Part shown: piece by piece, positions 26,406 through 35,094 of the stretch
How positions within the stretch are numbered: the stretch's first letter is position 1
How the letters are laid out: every line of letters starts with the position of its first letter
NCBI GenBank assembly: GCA_002733135.1
Contig: NVUJ01000001.1
Coordinates: 1 to 64,000 of the forward strand
DNA length: 64,000 nt
Source: Cycloclasticus sp.
GTDB taxonomy: Bacteria > Pseudomonadota > Gammaproteobacteria > Methylococcales > Cycloclasticaceae
Direction: 5' to 3'
Translations under genes and position numbers: made by a program
Notes under the pieces: generated by a model
Databases searched by the model: none
Told to the model about the DNA's origin: nothing
The model's input: the letters and a program-made list of their open reading frames with translations, nothing else

Positions 26406-27536
26406 ATGCGTTTAGCTTTTGCACTTTACAAGTATTTTCCATTTGGTGGTTTAGCGCGTGATTTTATGCGTATTGCCAAGATATGCATCGGAAAAGGCCA
26501 TTCGGTTGATGTCTATGTCATGGAATGGCAAGGTGATTTGGAGGCTGAATTTAAGGTCAGTATATTGCCTTCCAAAGGCTGTAGTAATCACGCCAAAGTA
26601 GCTGATTTTCATCGGCAATTCACTAAGAACCTTAAGCAAGAACAATACGATGTCGTTATTGGTTTTAATAAAATGCCGGGGCTCGATGTGTATTATGCGG
26701 CTGACCCTTGTTATTTAGATCGCTTTACTGAGACATCTTTCTTAAAGAAATTGAATCCACGCTACCGTTTTTATGCAGAGGTGGAAGAGTCAGTTTTTGG
26801 GGTAAGTAGTGGAACCGTTTGCTTGATGATTTCAGATGTGCAAACGGCATTATTTAAAAAACATTACCATACGCCAACCGCACGATTAGTTGCGTTACCT
26901 CCGGGTATTGATTTGAATCGCCGTAAACCACCGAATGCTAAACAGCGCAGAGAGGCATTTCGAGAAGAGCTTAAATTAACCGAGAACGAATTACTTGTGT
27001 TGATGGTGGGTACGGGTTTTAAAACAAAAGGTGTCGATAGGGCAATGGAGGCAATAGCGTCACTACCCGAAACGTTACAATCTAAAATTCATCTCATGGT
27101 TGTTGGTGTAGATGATATTTCCTCCTATGAACGGTTGGCGATTGAAAAAGGCATCGCAGAAAAGGTTCACTTCATGGGTGGTCGCCCTGACGTGCCTGAT
27201 TTTTTATTAGCTGCGGACCTCCTTGTACACCCTGCAAGAAAAGAAAACACAGGCACTGTTATTCTGGAGGCAATGGTTGCTGGTTTGCCGATGTTGGTGA
27301 CGGATGTATGTGGTTATGCGAAACATGTGAGCAAGTCTAAAGCCGGTGAAGTATTGCCATCGCCCTTTTCACAAGTATTGTTAAATAAAGCACTGGAGAA
27401 GATGCTAGTCAGTGATAAAGAAAGCTGGATAAATAATGCGCTCGAATACGCAGAAAATGAGGATTTATACAGCATGCCAGAGAAAGCAGTAGAAGCTATT
27501 GAAAAAGTTGCGGAGAGCCGACTCAATGTCAGTTGA
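26406..27536 (+). CDS. waaG: LPS core glucosyltransferase I (GT4)
   Basis: 376 residues. The start MRLAFALYKYFPFGGLARD is characteristic of WaaG. The donor domain has MVGTGFKTKGVDRA, VHFMGGRPDVPDFLLAADLLVHPA and ENTGTVILEAMVAGLP. It adds the first hexose to heptose II of the core. It overlaps the downstream waaP by 11 bases, the usual waaG-waaP arrangement. Divergent from msbA. Confidence 0.93.
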   Translation: MRLAFALYKYFPFGGLARDFMRIAKICIGKGHSVDVYVMEWQGDLEAEFKVSILPSKGCSNHAKVADFHRQFTKNLKQEQYDVVIGFNKMPGLDVYYAADPCYLDRFTETSFLKKLNPRYRFYAEVEESVFGVSSGTVCLMISDVQTALFKKHYHTPTARLVALPPGIDLNRRKPPNAKQRREAFREELKLTENELLVLMVGTGFKTKGVDRAMEAIASLPETLQSKIHLMVVGVDDISSYERLAIEKGIAEKVHFMGGRPDVPDFLLAADLLVHPARKENTGTVILEAMVAGLPMLVTDVCGYAKHVSKSKAGEVLPSPFSQVLLNKALEKMLVSDKESWINNALEYAENEDLYSMPEKAVEAIEKVAESRLNVS

Positions 27537-28329
27537 AGTATCGCAGAAATTTAAGAAAGACTGGGGTGGAGCGCCTAGTTTTGATGAATTAATGGCGCTT
27601 GATGGAGAGATGTATCGGCAAGTTGCACGACGTAAAACGTTTAAATTTAATTTAAATGGCAATGAGTATTTTGCAAAAGTTCATAACGGAGTTGGTTGGT
27701 CTGAAATTATAAAGAACCTTGTGCAAGGGCGTAAGGCAGTGTTGGGAGCAAAAAACGAATACGATGCCATCCATGCGTTAACGAAGTTAGGCATTAAAAC
27801 AATGACCTTGGCAGCCTATGGCCAACGTGGTTCGAATGTAGCGGAACTGGAGTCATTCGTTATTACTGAGTCACTTGAACCTGCAGTTAGTCTAGAAGAT
27901 TTTTGTGTTGATTGGGTTGCAACTCCACCAACGGTAGCGTTAAAACGCGCTTTGATTGAGCGTGTTGCGGTGATTGCTCGCCAGTTGCATGAAGAGGGCA
28001 TCAATCACCGGGATTTATACATTTGTCATTTTTTGATAAAAACAGCAGATCTAGAAAATGAATCAGACCTAGATGACTTACCCTTGTATTTAATCGATTT
28101 GCATCGTGTGCAAATTAGATCAAAAACGCCTGTCCGGTGGTTAGTGAAAGATTTAGCCGCCTTGTACTTTTCAAGTATGGAGATAGGCTTAACGCACCGA
28201 GATTTTTATCGTTTTGTTCGCGTATATACCCAGAATAACTTAAGAGCTGAATTTACTCAGAGGAAGGGCTTTTGGAAGAGAGTCGAGAGTAAAGCTCTTT
28301 CTCTTAAGGCTAAGCCAGTTAGAGATTAA
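27526..28329 (+). CDS. waaP: LPS core heptose(I) kinase
   Basis: About 267 residues from the ATG at 27526 (GGAG 10 bases upstream), overlapping waaG; the track start at 27499 is an upstream TTG. Kinase-like fold: the WaaP signature INHRDLYICHFL carries the catalytic Asp, and YLIDLHRVQIR is the metal loop. It phosphorylates heptose I, which in Pseudomonas is essential for outer-membrane integrity. Its stop overlaps by three bases the stop of the convergent kinase gene. Confidence 0.93.
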   Translation: MSVEVSQKFKKDWGGAPSFDELMALDGEMYRQVARRKTFKFNLNGNEYFAKVHNGVGWSEIIKNLVQGRKAVLGAKNEYDAIHALTKLGIKTMTLAAYGQRGSNVAELESFVITESLEPAVSLEDFCVDWVATPPTVALKRALIERVAVIARQLHEEGINHRDLYICHFLIKTADLENESDLDDLPLYLIDLHRVQIRSKTPVRWLVKDLAALYFSSMEIGLTHRDFYRFVRVYTQNNLRAEFTQRKGFWKRVESKALSLKAKPVRD

Positions 28330-29144
28330 TTTCGCCAAACTTTTGGAGGACGCCTTTCTAAGTGTTTTTTTATATCATAAAACAATTGTCTAGCCTCTTT
28401 TTTTGTAGCATTTTCTCCTAGGTATAAATACAACATTCGATAGAGTTGTTGAGAGGAAAAAAATAATAGTGCTTTTCGGGCTAACCCACTTAAATCGGCC
28501 ACCTTAAGTGAATAGTTGAAGAATCGACGATGAACGCCTCGAGGACAATCTATCCAAATTGGGGTGTATTGGTCGCCTTCTTGTTGAACCATAATATTTC
28601 GCCACTTTAAGTCTAAGTGAAAAACTCCCTCATGGTGTGCGAGTCTGATTTGTTGGAATAGTTTTTCTTTTAGTTCTTTGAAAACTTTTTGTTGTTCATC
28701 TTTCGGCATTTTTAAAAGAATATCAGTATAAAAATGATTAAGTTGAGTCGTATTTTTAAGTTCTTTGGTGATAATGCAAGCGAGGTGCAGCAAACCTAAT
28801 GAACGTTGTTCGTATAAAGCAATAATATCTAGTGTTGGAATGCCGATTTTTTTAAAACGCTGGTAATTGATGGCTTCATTTGCTGCTTTGCTACGTCTTA
28901 GGAAAAATTCCCAAGGGTTTTTTGTATACTTATAACGTTTGAAATAAATTACGTCACCATCATGAGGTAGCGTGACTTTTAGGCAAGTAGTTGTTCCTCT
29001 GGATAAAATTTGACCTTCAGCAAATGAAGACCATGCGTGGGTATTATCTAGCCCAATTGCGACTAATGATTTTCGTTCTTCTGGTGTTACATTTAAACGA
29101 GTACCATGAAATATATATCGATATAATGAGCTACTAGATGACAT
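28326..29144 (-). CDS. LPS core kinase, InaA/WapP-like
   Basis: 272 residues. FHLDLKWRNIMV (catalytic loop with Asp) and PIWIDCPRG (metal-loop Asp) are seen in a lipopolysaccharide-kinase fold, with YFKRYKY as the likely ATP-lysine strand. It sits next to waaP, as wapP does in Pseudomonas, but on the opposite strand and convergent. The site it phosphorylates on the core is not deducible. Divergent from the next kinase gene, whose start is 24 bp away. Confidence 0.82.
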   Translation of the reverse strand: MSSSSSLYRYIFHGTRLNVTPEERKSLVAIGLDNTHAWSSFAEGQILSRGTTTCLKVTLPHDGDVIYFKRYKYTKNPWEFFLRRSKAANEAINYQRFKKIGIPTLDIIALYEQRSLGLLHLACIITKELKNTTQLNHFYTDILLKMPKDEQQKVFKELKEKLFQQIRLAHHEGVFHLDLKWRNIMVQQEGDQYTPIWIDCPRGVHRRFFNYSLKVADLSGLARKALLFFSSQQLYRMLYLYLGENATKKEARQLFYDIKKHLERRPPKVWRN

Positions 29145-29168
29145 TCAATGTATGAGATGAGTAAGTAA

Positions 29169-29936
29169 GTGATGCATTATATATCCGAAAAATGGCGGGA
29201 CATACTCGTATTTAACGACTTAGACACATATCAGAAAATATGGTCTTTAGAAGCAGAGTGGTTTGAGGAGCCTAATCAACGACGTGGGGGGTGGAGTGGT
29301 GTTTCACGAATTGAGTTGAAATTACCTCTAGGTGGGACTGTGGGGATGTTTTTGAAGCGTCAGGAGGATCATGTCACGCGGTCAATAGCACACCCAATAA
29401 AAGGATTTTCTACATTTTTGAGAGAATATAAGGTTATTGGCGCTTTTCAAAAGAGTGGGGTTCCAACACTGGATTTGGTGCTTTTTGATCAGTGGAAGGA
29501 AGATGGTCATCAACGCGCATGTATTATGACGGAAGAACTAGTAGATTACATTCCGTTATCATCCGATGCATATAGTACAGGTGGGGAATTTTTTTCAAAT
29601 GTTGAGCAAAAAGAAAAAGTCTTTGTTAAGTTGGCAAATTTGATGCGTGTGATGCATCGGCGTAACTTTCAGCATAACTGCTTTTATCCTAATCATATTT
29701 TTGTGCGGCAATTACCGGGTGGTGACATTGATTTACGCGTCATAGATTTGGAAAAAGTAAAGAAGGTGGTTCATAGGAAACGTGCGGTATTGAGAGATTT
29801 TAATACACTTATGCGGCATTCTTTTGGATGGGTTGATGATGATAAATTAGGTTTTTTTAAAATATATCAAGGTGAAAATGAATTAAGTTATCGTTCTAAA
29901 CGCTTATGGAAACAAATCAACAATAAGAAAAGCTAA
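29169..29936 (+). CDS. LPS core kinase, InaA/WapQ-like
   Basis: 255 residues. The sequence has the InaA-type loop FQHNCFYPNHIFV and the metal loop RVIDLEKVKK. In this subfamily the HRD Asp is replaced, so the Asn here is probably normal rather than inactivating. The N-terminal half has the GMFLKRQ ATP-lysine strand. It lies between two other core-modification genes, in the position of wapQ in Pseudomonas. Function inferred from context. Confidence 0.78.
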   Translation: MMHYISEKWRDILVFNDLDTYQKIWSLEAEWFEEPNQRRGGWSGVSRIELKLPLGGTVGMFLKRQEDHVTRSIAHPIKGFSTFLREYKVIGAFQKSGVPTLDLVLFDQWKEDGHQRACIMTEELVDYIPLSSDAYSTGGEFFSNVEQKEKVFVKLANLMRVMHRRNFQHNCFYPNHIFVRQLPGGDIDLRVIDLEKVKKVVHRKRAVLRDFNTLMRHSFGWVDDDKLGFFKIYQGENELSYRSKRLWKQINNKKS

Positions 29937-30082
29937 AAGGTCTCAGTAAAAGAGTTTGCTTTTGTAGGAAGTGGCTGATTAGTATATTGAGTTTTATGGT
30001 TAGGCTTAATGAATTCTGTAAAACACGGTGATAAATGCCACCGTTTAAGGTGAATTAACAGGGGTTAAAAGACAGGTTATTT

Positions 30083-31816
30083 ATGAAAGTTTTAGGTCTA
30101 TCGGGAGCCGTCAACCATGACGCCTCTGCAGCATTATACATTGATGGTAAATTAGTCGCAGCGGTGGAAGAGGAGCGGTTTCTTCGTGATAAACACGCGA
30201 AAGGTAAGTTCCCTTACGAATCGACTAAATTTTGCTTAGAGTACGCCGGCATTAAGCCGAGTGATATTGATGTAGTCGCATTTCCTTACGCAAAAATAGG
30301 CTTATCGAGCCCCGCGCGATGGCATTATGCAAAGCGACATTGGTATGCGCCAGATCGCGCGTTAATGGCGTTGTTTAACGGCAACCGTCGTTACGAGCGT
30401 AACTTTAAAAGTGTGATGAAAATGCTGGATGATTTAGGCATTGACTCTCAGCGCGTTAAATTTGTACCCGTTGAACACCATTTAGCACACGCAAGTAGTG
30501 CATATCACTTGAGTGGTTTTAAAGAGAAAACGGCGATTTTGGGCATTGATGGCAAAGGTGAATACGCCACAACATTCTTCGGCTATGGTGAAAACGGTAA
30601 GATTCATAAAATAAAGGAATTTTACGACCCCGATTCATTGGGTGGTGTTTACGGTGCCATCACAGAATTTCTAGGCTTTGAAATGCTCGATGGGGAGTTC
30701 AAAGTGATGGGTATGGCGCCGTATGGCGACCCTAAACGTTTTGATTTTTCACGTTTAATTGAAACGGATGGCAAAGATTTTCGTGTGAACACGAAACTTG
30801 TTAATTGTTTAGGTTGGCGACGCTATAAAGAAAATGGCAAGGGCTACTTCTTTAGCCCTAAGCTGATTGATTGGTTAGGCTCTAAACGTACGGGTGATGA
30901 AATTGATGATCCGTACATTGATTATGCGGCGAGTATTCAGGCCTTACTTGAAAAAGTGGCGCTGGGCCTAATTGATACGTACTTGGGTGATACGCTAAAA
31001 GAAACGGGGAAACTTTGTTATGCCGGTGGGGTTGCTTTAAACGTTAAATTAAATCAACGGATTATTGCGCGGTCAGACGTTAAAGAGCTGTTTGTTCAGC
31101 CAGCAGCGAGTGATGCAGGTACTGCGATTGGTGCGGCGAGTTATGCAGCGCAACAGTTGGGCGAAAGTATTGAAAAAATGGAACACGCGTATTTGGGTCC
31201 GAAATATACGAATGAAGAATGCATTCAAGCGTGTTTAGACCACCCGAATAAACCAGACTATGAAATACTAGAAAATACGACCAAATACACGGCAAAGCTG
31301 TTGGCAGATGGTAATCCTATTTCGTGGTTTCAAGGGCGTATGGAATTTGGCCCACGTGCCTTAGGTAATCGAAGCATTATTGGCAATCCGAGTAGTAAAG
31401 GCGTGGCGGATAGAATTAATGCACAAATTAAATACCGTGAGCGCTGGCGCCCATTTTGCCCAAGTATTTTGGATACGGTGGCGGAAGATATTTTGCAAAC
31501 GGACCATCCCAGCCCTTATATGACGTTTACGTTTGATGTGGCTGAAAGTTGGAAAAAACGCATTCCAGAGGTGGTGCATGAAGACGGTACAGCACGGGCA
31601 CAAATTGTGACAGCAAAAACAAATCCACGTTACCACGAGCTTTTAACAGAAGTTGAAAAGTTAACAGGTAATGGCGTGATATTAAATACATCGCTTAACC
31701 GCCGTGGTGAGCCAATGGTTTGTTCGCCAACGGATGCGTTGAATATGTTTTACGGTTCAGATTTGGAGTATTTAGTGATGGAAGATATCTTGGTGAAAAA
31801 GATTAACCCTGAATGA
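30083..31816 (+). CDS. Carbamoyltransferase, NodU/TobZ family (LPS core)
   Basis: 577 residues. The N-terminal Kae1-like domain starts VLGLSGAVNHDASAAL and has HHLAHASSAYHLSGF and YAGGVALNVKLNQ. The C-terminal YrdC-like domain has FGPRALGNRSIIGNPS. Family members use carbamoyl phosphate and ATP to O-carbamoylate a sugar. In Pseudomonas the homologue (wapO) carbamoylates heptose II of the core, and the neighbours match here. It follows the InaA-like kinase by 146 bp on the same strand, so it may have its own promoter, although none is obvious. Confidence 0.9.
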   Translation: MKVLGLSGAVNHDASAALYIDGKLVAAVEEERFLRDKHAKGKFPYESTKFCLEYAGIKPSDIDVVAFPYAKIGLSSPARWHYAKRHWYAPDRALMALFNGNRRYERNFKSVMKMLDDLGIDSQRVKFVPVEHHLAHASSAYHLSGFKEKTAILGIDGKGEYATTFFGYGENGKIHKIKEFYDPDSLGGVYGAITEFLGFEMLDGEFKVMGMAPYGDPKRFDFSRLIETDGKDFRVNTKLVNCLGWRRYKENGKGYFFSPKLIDWLGSKRTGDEIDDPYIDYAASIQALLEKVALGLIDTYLGDTLKETGKLCYAGGVALNVKLNQRIIARSDVKELFVQPAASDAGTAIGAASYAAQQLGESIEKMEHAYLGPKYTNEECIQACLDHPNKPDYEILENTTKYTAKLLADGNPISWFQGRMEFGPRALGNRSIIGNPSSKGVADRINAQIKYRERWRPFCPSILDTVAEDILQTDHPSPYMTFTFDVAESWKKRIPEVVHEDGTARAQIVTAKTNPRYHELLTEVEKLTGNGVILNTSLNRRGEPMVCSPTDALNMFYGSDLEYLVMEDILVKKINPE

Positions 31817-31847
31817 TGCCGAGGCATTGCCTCAATTCCAATGAAAC

Positions 31848-32519
31848 TTATGCGCCTTGGCTGGAAGCCAGAATAGATTGAATAGCGTGCTCAATTGTTG
31901 AGGCGTCTTTTTTGTTTAATTGACTGGTTTCACTATAGCTAGAAAAAAATGACTGGAAGTGACTTCGAACCAAATTCTTGTCTTCTTGGTAACGAAGGAT
32001 ATGCTGAAAATTTCGTTCTCGTAAGTGCAGATTGAGGGCGCCTTTCTTAATCTGCATATCGGAAATATCAATAAGCGCAAATTTTCCATTGGGTAGAACG
32101 AGAATGTTTTTTAAATGGGCAGAGCGGAAATAAACACCTTTGTTGTGTAACGTCGCGATAAATTCTCCGAATTGTCGAAAAATACCATCGCTATTCTTGA
32201 AGGTATTAGTTAAAACGTCTCGTAATAACTTTCCCTCCAGCCGTTGATATATAACGATATGGCGTTTGATGCTATTGCACCAAATAAGCCGGTTAACGAC
32301 TATCGTTGGAACGCTTAATGCTTTGAGGTATTTTGCATTGTTTGCAAAACGAACAGCATAAGGGTTTAAAAGGGCGCTTGAAAAGAGGCGTTTACGGCGA
32401 AACAACTTAATCATTTCACCTTTATTTGTATCGAGTACCTTTAAGCCTGCCCCATCTTTTTCAATAATATCTGCACCATCGATAAGCTGTAGATACTGTT
32501 CATGACTAATATTTTCCAT
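31848..32519 (-). CDS. LPS-locus kinase-like protein
   Basis: 223 residues. VYFRSAHLKNILV followed by FALIDISDMQ matches the catalytic and metal loops of the small kinase-like proteins in Pseudomonas LPS loci. The HRD Asp is again absent (FRSAHLKN). The N-terminal part has a plausible ATP-binding strand, GEMIKLFRRKR. It converges on the carbamoyltransferase. Its start overlaps the ydcH-like stop (TAATG), so it is probably cotranscribed with that gene. Confidence 0.75.
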   Translation of the reverse strand: MENISHEQYLQLIDGADIIEKDGAGLKVLDTNKGEMIKLFRRKRLFSSALLNPYAVRFANNAKYLKALSVPTIVVNRLIWCNSIKRHIVIYQRLEGKLLRDVLTNTFKNSDGIFRQFGEFIATLHNKGVYFRSAHLKNILVLPNGKFALIDISDMQIKKGALNLHLRERNFQHILRYQEDKNLVRSHFQSFFSSYSETSQLNKKDASTIEHAIQSILASSQGA

Positions 32520-32725
32520 TAGGCATCAATATCAGGAATTAAGGTGCTTTTTAAATGTTCCATCTGATCTTTGATAAATAAACGGCGTTTTTTTAAGCGA
32601 CGAATTCTCAGTTGATTAGGCTGCATTTCTTCGTACAAATGATCAATGATATAGTGCAAATCTTGATGCTCTTGCTTGAGCTCAATGATTCTGAGTTCTA
32701 TTTGATCATTTTCACTTAATATCAT
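32519..32725 (-). CDS. YdcH family (DUF465) small protein
   Basis: 68 residues, almost entirely charged alpha-helix: KQEHQDLHYIIDHLYEEM then RIRRLKKRRLFIKDQMEHL. This is the DUF465/YdcH pattern, a coiled-coil hairpin of unknown function common in Proteobacteria. The stop overlaps the ATG of the kinase-like gene. Confidence 0.85.
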   Translation of the reverse strand: MILSENDQIELRIIELKQEHQDLHYIIDHLYEEMQPNQLRIRRLKKRRLFIKDQMEHLKSTLIPDIDA

Positions 32726-32780
32726 CTTTATTCATAGAAAGCATGTTGTATAAGGCGTTATGGTACAGCATACTTGTTAT

Positions 32781-33308
32781 ATGGATGGCGATTATAAAAC
32801 ACTACTCAGATTATTTATTAACATTTGTCTTATTAAGAAGGGGCCGCGAGATATCCCTGAATCAACAACCCTATTACAAACAACTTTCATTGCCTATTTG
32901 TTATCTGGCATGGTGTTGCTTTCAAGTGCTAACTCTATTGGTGAAGCGACGGTACAGGCATTAATTGAGACCGTATTGTTAGGGGTTTTTACTTATTTCT
33001 TAGTGGTATTTTTTGCTTTTCCACATCGATTTAATCAATCTGTAACAGCTATATATGGAAGTGGTGCTTTAATAACAAGCATTAGTATTCCATTTGTGTT
33101 TTGGTTGGAAGCCTTATCAAAAAACGGTGAGCAGGCAGGTATAGCGGGCCTAGTTGTCTTTTTAATCGTGTTTTGGGGGTTTATTGTCATGGCGAACATT
33201 ATTCGTGAAACAATACAAAAGCAACTCTCTATTTGCTTATTACTAACGTTTTGTTATGTGTATGCGTCTTATCGGGTAATAGATTTTGTGTATCCTATAA
33301 CAACCTAG
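32781..33308 (+). CDS. Inner-membrane protein, YIP1-like
   Basis: 175 residues from ATG 32781 (MDGDYKTLLRLFINICLI), chosen because homologues I recall start with a short MxxKALLRxFxDICL-type segment; an in-frame ATG at 32760 would add 7 residues. A soluble N-terminal ~35 residues containing KKGPRDIPES is followed by about five hydrophobic segments, as in YIP1-like gammaproteobacterial proteins. No function can be assigned. It converges on rsmA, only 1 bp apart. Confidence 0.7.
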   Translation: MDGDYKTLLRLFINICLIKKGPRDIPESTTLLQTTFIAYLLSGMVLLSSANSIGEATVQALIETVLLGVFTYFLVVFFAFPHRFNQSVTAIYGSGALITSISIPFVFWLEALSKNGEQAGIAGLVVFLIVFWGFIVMANIIRETIQKQLSICLLLTFCYVYASYRVIDFVYPITT

Positions 33309-33309
33309 A

Positions 33310-34095
33310 TTAAAGACGATAGAGGTAGTTGCTTAGCTGAACAAAATCATCAATAGCTAGTGCTTCTGCTCTTTTAGTTGGATCGATTCCAACGGCTTCA
33401 AATGCGATATCATCACAAATATTTTTTAACGTATTGCGGATTGTTTTGCGGCGTTGAGAAAATGCATTTTTAACCAGTGTTTCAAATAAAGTTATGTCAT
33501 CGATAGAATATTTTGAGCTTGCGTGCGGTGTTAAGCGCACTATACTAGACATCACTTTAGGTTTAGGGTGAAAACACTCTGGGTCGACATCAAATAGAGC
33601 CTCTACTTGGCAAAAAATTTGAATCATGATGCTAAGTCGTCCGAATTGCTTACTACCTGGTTGAGCTTCTAGACGGTTAACAATCTCTTTTTGCAGCATG
33701 AAGTGCATATCGCGTATATGCGAGGCCTGGCTCAATAAATGAAAGAGTAACGGCGTTGAAATATTGTAAGGTAAGTTGCCAATGATACGTAAGCGCTCGC
33801 CGCTATCCAATACTGCAAAGTCAAATGTTAGCGCATCTGCACTATATAGTGAGAATCGTTCAATATGTGAAAACCGCTTTTCTAAGCGATCCACGAGGTC
33901 ACGGTCAAGTTCTACAACATCGAGTTGGCAATTAGAGTCCAATAACGGCTCAGTTATCGCGCCTTGCCCCGGACCAATTTCAACAACGTGGTCTGTTGGT
34001 GATGGGTTAATCGCCATCAAAATTTGATGGATGATGCGGCTGTCTTGTAGAAAATTCTGGCCGAACCGTTTGCGAGCTTTATGTGGTTTATTCAC
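33310..34095 (-). CDS. rsmA: 16S rRNA dimethyladenosine transferase
   Basis: 261 residues. RFGQNFLQD, the SAM loop VEIGPGQGAITEPL and the NLPYNIS catalytic motif are all present. It dimethylates A1518/A1519 of 16S rRNA. Normal length. It follows pdxA by 3 bp in the conserved lptD-surA-pdxA-rsmA operon. Confidence 0.96.
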   Translation of the reverse strand: MNKPHKARKRFGQNFLQDSRIIHQILMAINPSPTDHVVEIGPGQGAITEPLLDSNCQLDVVELDRDLVDRLEKRFSHIERFSLYSADALTFDFAVLDSGERLRIIGNLPYNISTPLLFHLLSQASHIRDMHFMLQKEIVNRLEAQPGSKQFGRLSIMIQIFCQVEALFDVDPECFHPKPKVMSSIVRLTPHASSKYSIDDITLFETLVKNAFSQRRKTIRNTLKNICDDIAFEAVGIDPTKRAEALAIDDFVQLSNYLYRL

Positions 34096-34098
34096 GTC

Positions 34099-35076
34099 TT
34101 AATGTGCTGTCAGTTGTATGGCTAAATCGAGAGCTGATTCTAAGCTAGTTGAGCTGGCTTCGCCTGTTCCAGCTAAGTGTAAAGCAGTACCATGATCAAC
34201 GGAGGTGCGTATGAAGGGTAGCCCCAAGGTGATATTAACAGCCTCTCCAAACCCTGAATACTTCAATGTGGGTAAGCCTTGATCATGGTACATCGCTAGA
34301 ACGGCGTCGTGTTGTTCTAGGACAGGTTGAGTAAACACTGTATCGGCAGGCATTGGCCCTGTTATTTTCAATCCTTGGGCTCGGAAATTTTCGAGTACAG
34401 GCGATATGATGTTGATTTCCTCATCGCCTAAATAACCACTTTCACCCGCGTGCGGGTTTAAGCCGCAAACAGCAATACGGGGGTCAGATATGTTGAATTT
34501 TGATATTAACTCACTGTGCAATATGTTGATGGTTTTGTTTAGTAAAGGCTTGCTAATTGTGTGACTAACGTCTTTAAGAGCAATGTGAGTAGTAGCTAAA
34601 GCAACGCGAAGTTTTTTGGTTGCCAGCATCATCACAGGGTAACTTTCAGACATTTCTGCAAAATATTCAGTGTGTCCGGAAAAGGCTATATTTGCTTTAT
34701 TGAGAATGCTTTTCTGCACGGGACCGGTAACGATAGCTTGGCATTTTTTTTCTAGGCAAAGCTGGGCAGCTTTTTTCAAGGTTTCTAGTACATAAGGCGC
34801 ATTAGATGCATCTAGTTGAGCGCATGTTTCAGACTTGGCTAAAGGTGTAGGTATAATATTTATTAAACCAACTTTGTGTTCACAAGGCGACTCGTTAAGA
34901 TTTAAAATATGTGTATCAATAGAAAGCCCAAGCAGTTTTGCTCTACGGCTCAAAAGTTGTGGGTCAGCAATAAAAACGATTTCACATGGCCAAGGTTTTT
35001 GCGCAACAAGAAGGCAAACATCGGGGCCAATACCCGCTGGTTCGCCAGGCGTAATAATGATGCGAGGAATTGGCAT
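34099..35076 (-). CDS. pdxA: 4-hydroxythreonine-4-phosphate dehydrogenase
   Basis: 325 residues. TPGEPAGIGPDV at the N-terminus, the substrate/metal motifs SGHTEYFAE, CGLNPHAGE and MYHDQGLPTLKY, and SVDHGTAL at the C-terminus identify PdxA of pyridoxal phosphate synthesis. Metal-binding His residues are intact. Between surA and rsmA, as in most gammaproteobacteria. Confidence 0.96.
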   Translation of the reverse strand: MPIPRIIITPGEPAGIGPDVCLLVAQKPWPCEIVFIADPQLLSRRAKLLGLSIDTHILNLNESPCEHKVGLINIIPTPLAKSETCAQLDASNAPYVLETLKKAAQLCLEKKCQAIVTGPVQKSILNKANIAFSGHTEYFAEMSESYPVMMLATKKLRVALATTHIALKDVSHTISKPLLNKTINILHSELISKFNISDPRIAVCGLNPHAGESGYLGDEEINIISPVLENFRAQGLKITGPMPADTVFTQPVLEQHDAVLAMYHDQGLPTLKYSGFGEAVNITLGLPFIRTSVDHGTALHLAGTGEASSTSLESALDLAIQLTAH

Positions 35077-35094
35077 TGGTATGACTGAAGAGGG

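Noticed and set aside
29169-29936. Possible catalytically dead kinase because the HRD Asp is Asn
   Set aside because: InaA-type members normally have this HN-x-x-YPxH loop, so it is a subfamily trait rather than decay.
31821-31833. Palindrome gaggcattgcctc between convergent genes
   Set aside because: Short stem with a 1-base loop and no U-tract; not supportable as a terminator.
32743-32964. Plus-strand ORF of 73 residues
   Set aside because: Overlaps the membrane-protein gene in another frame and its product resembles no protein.
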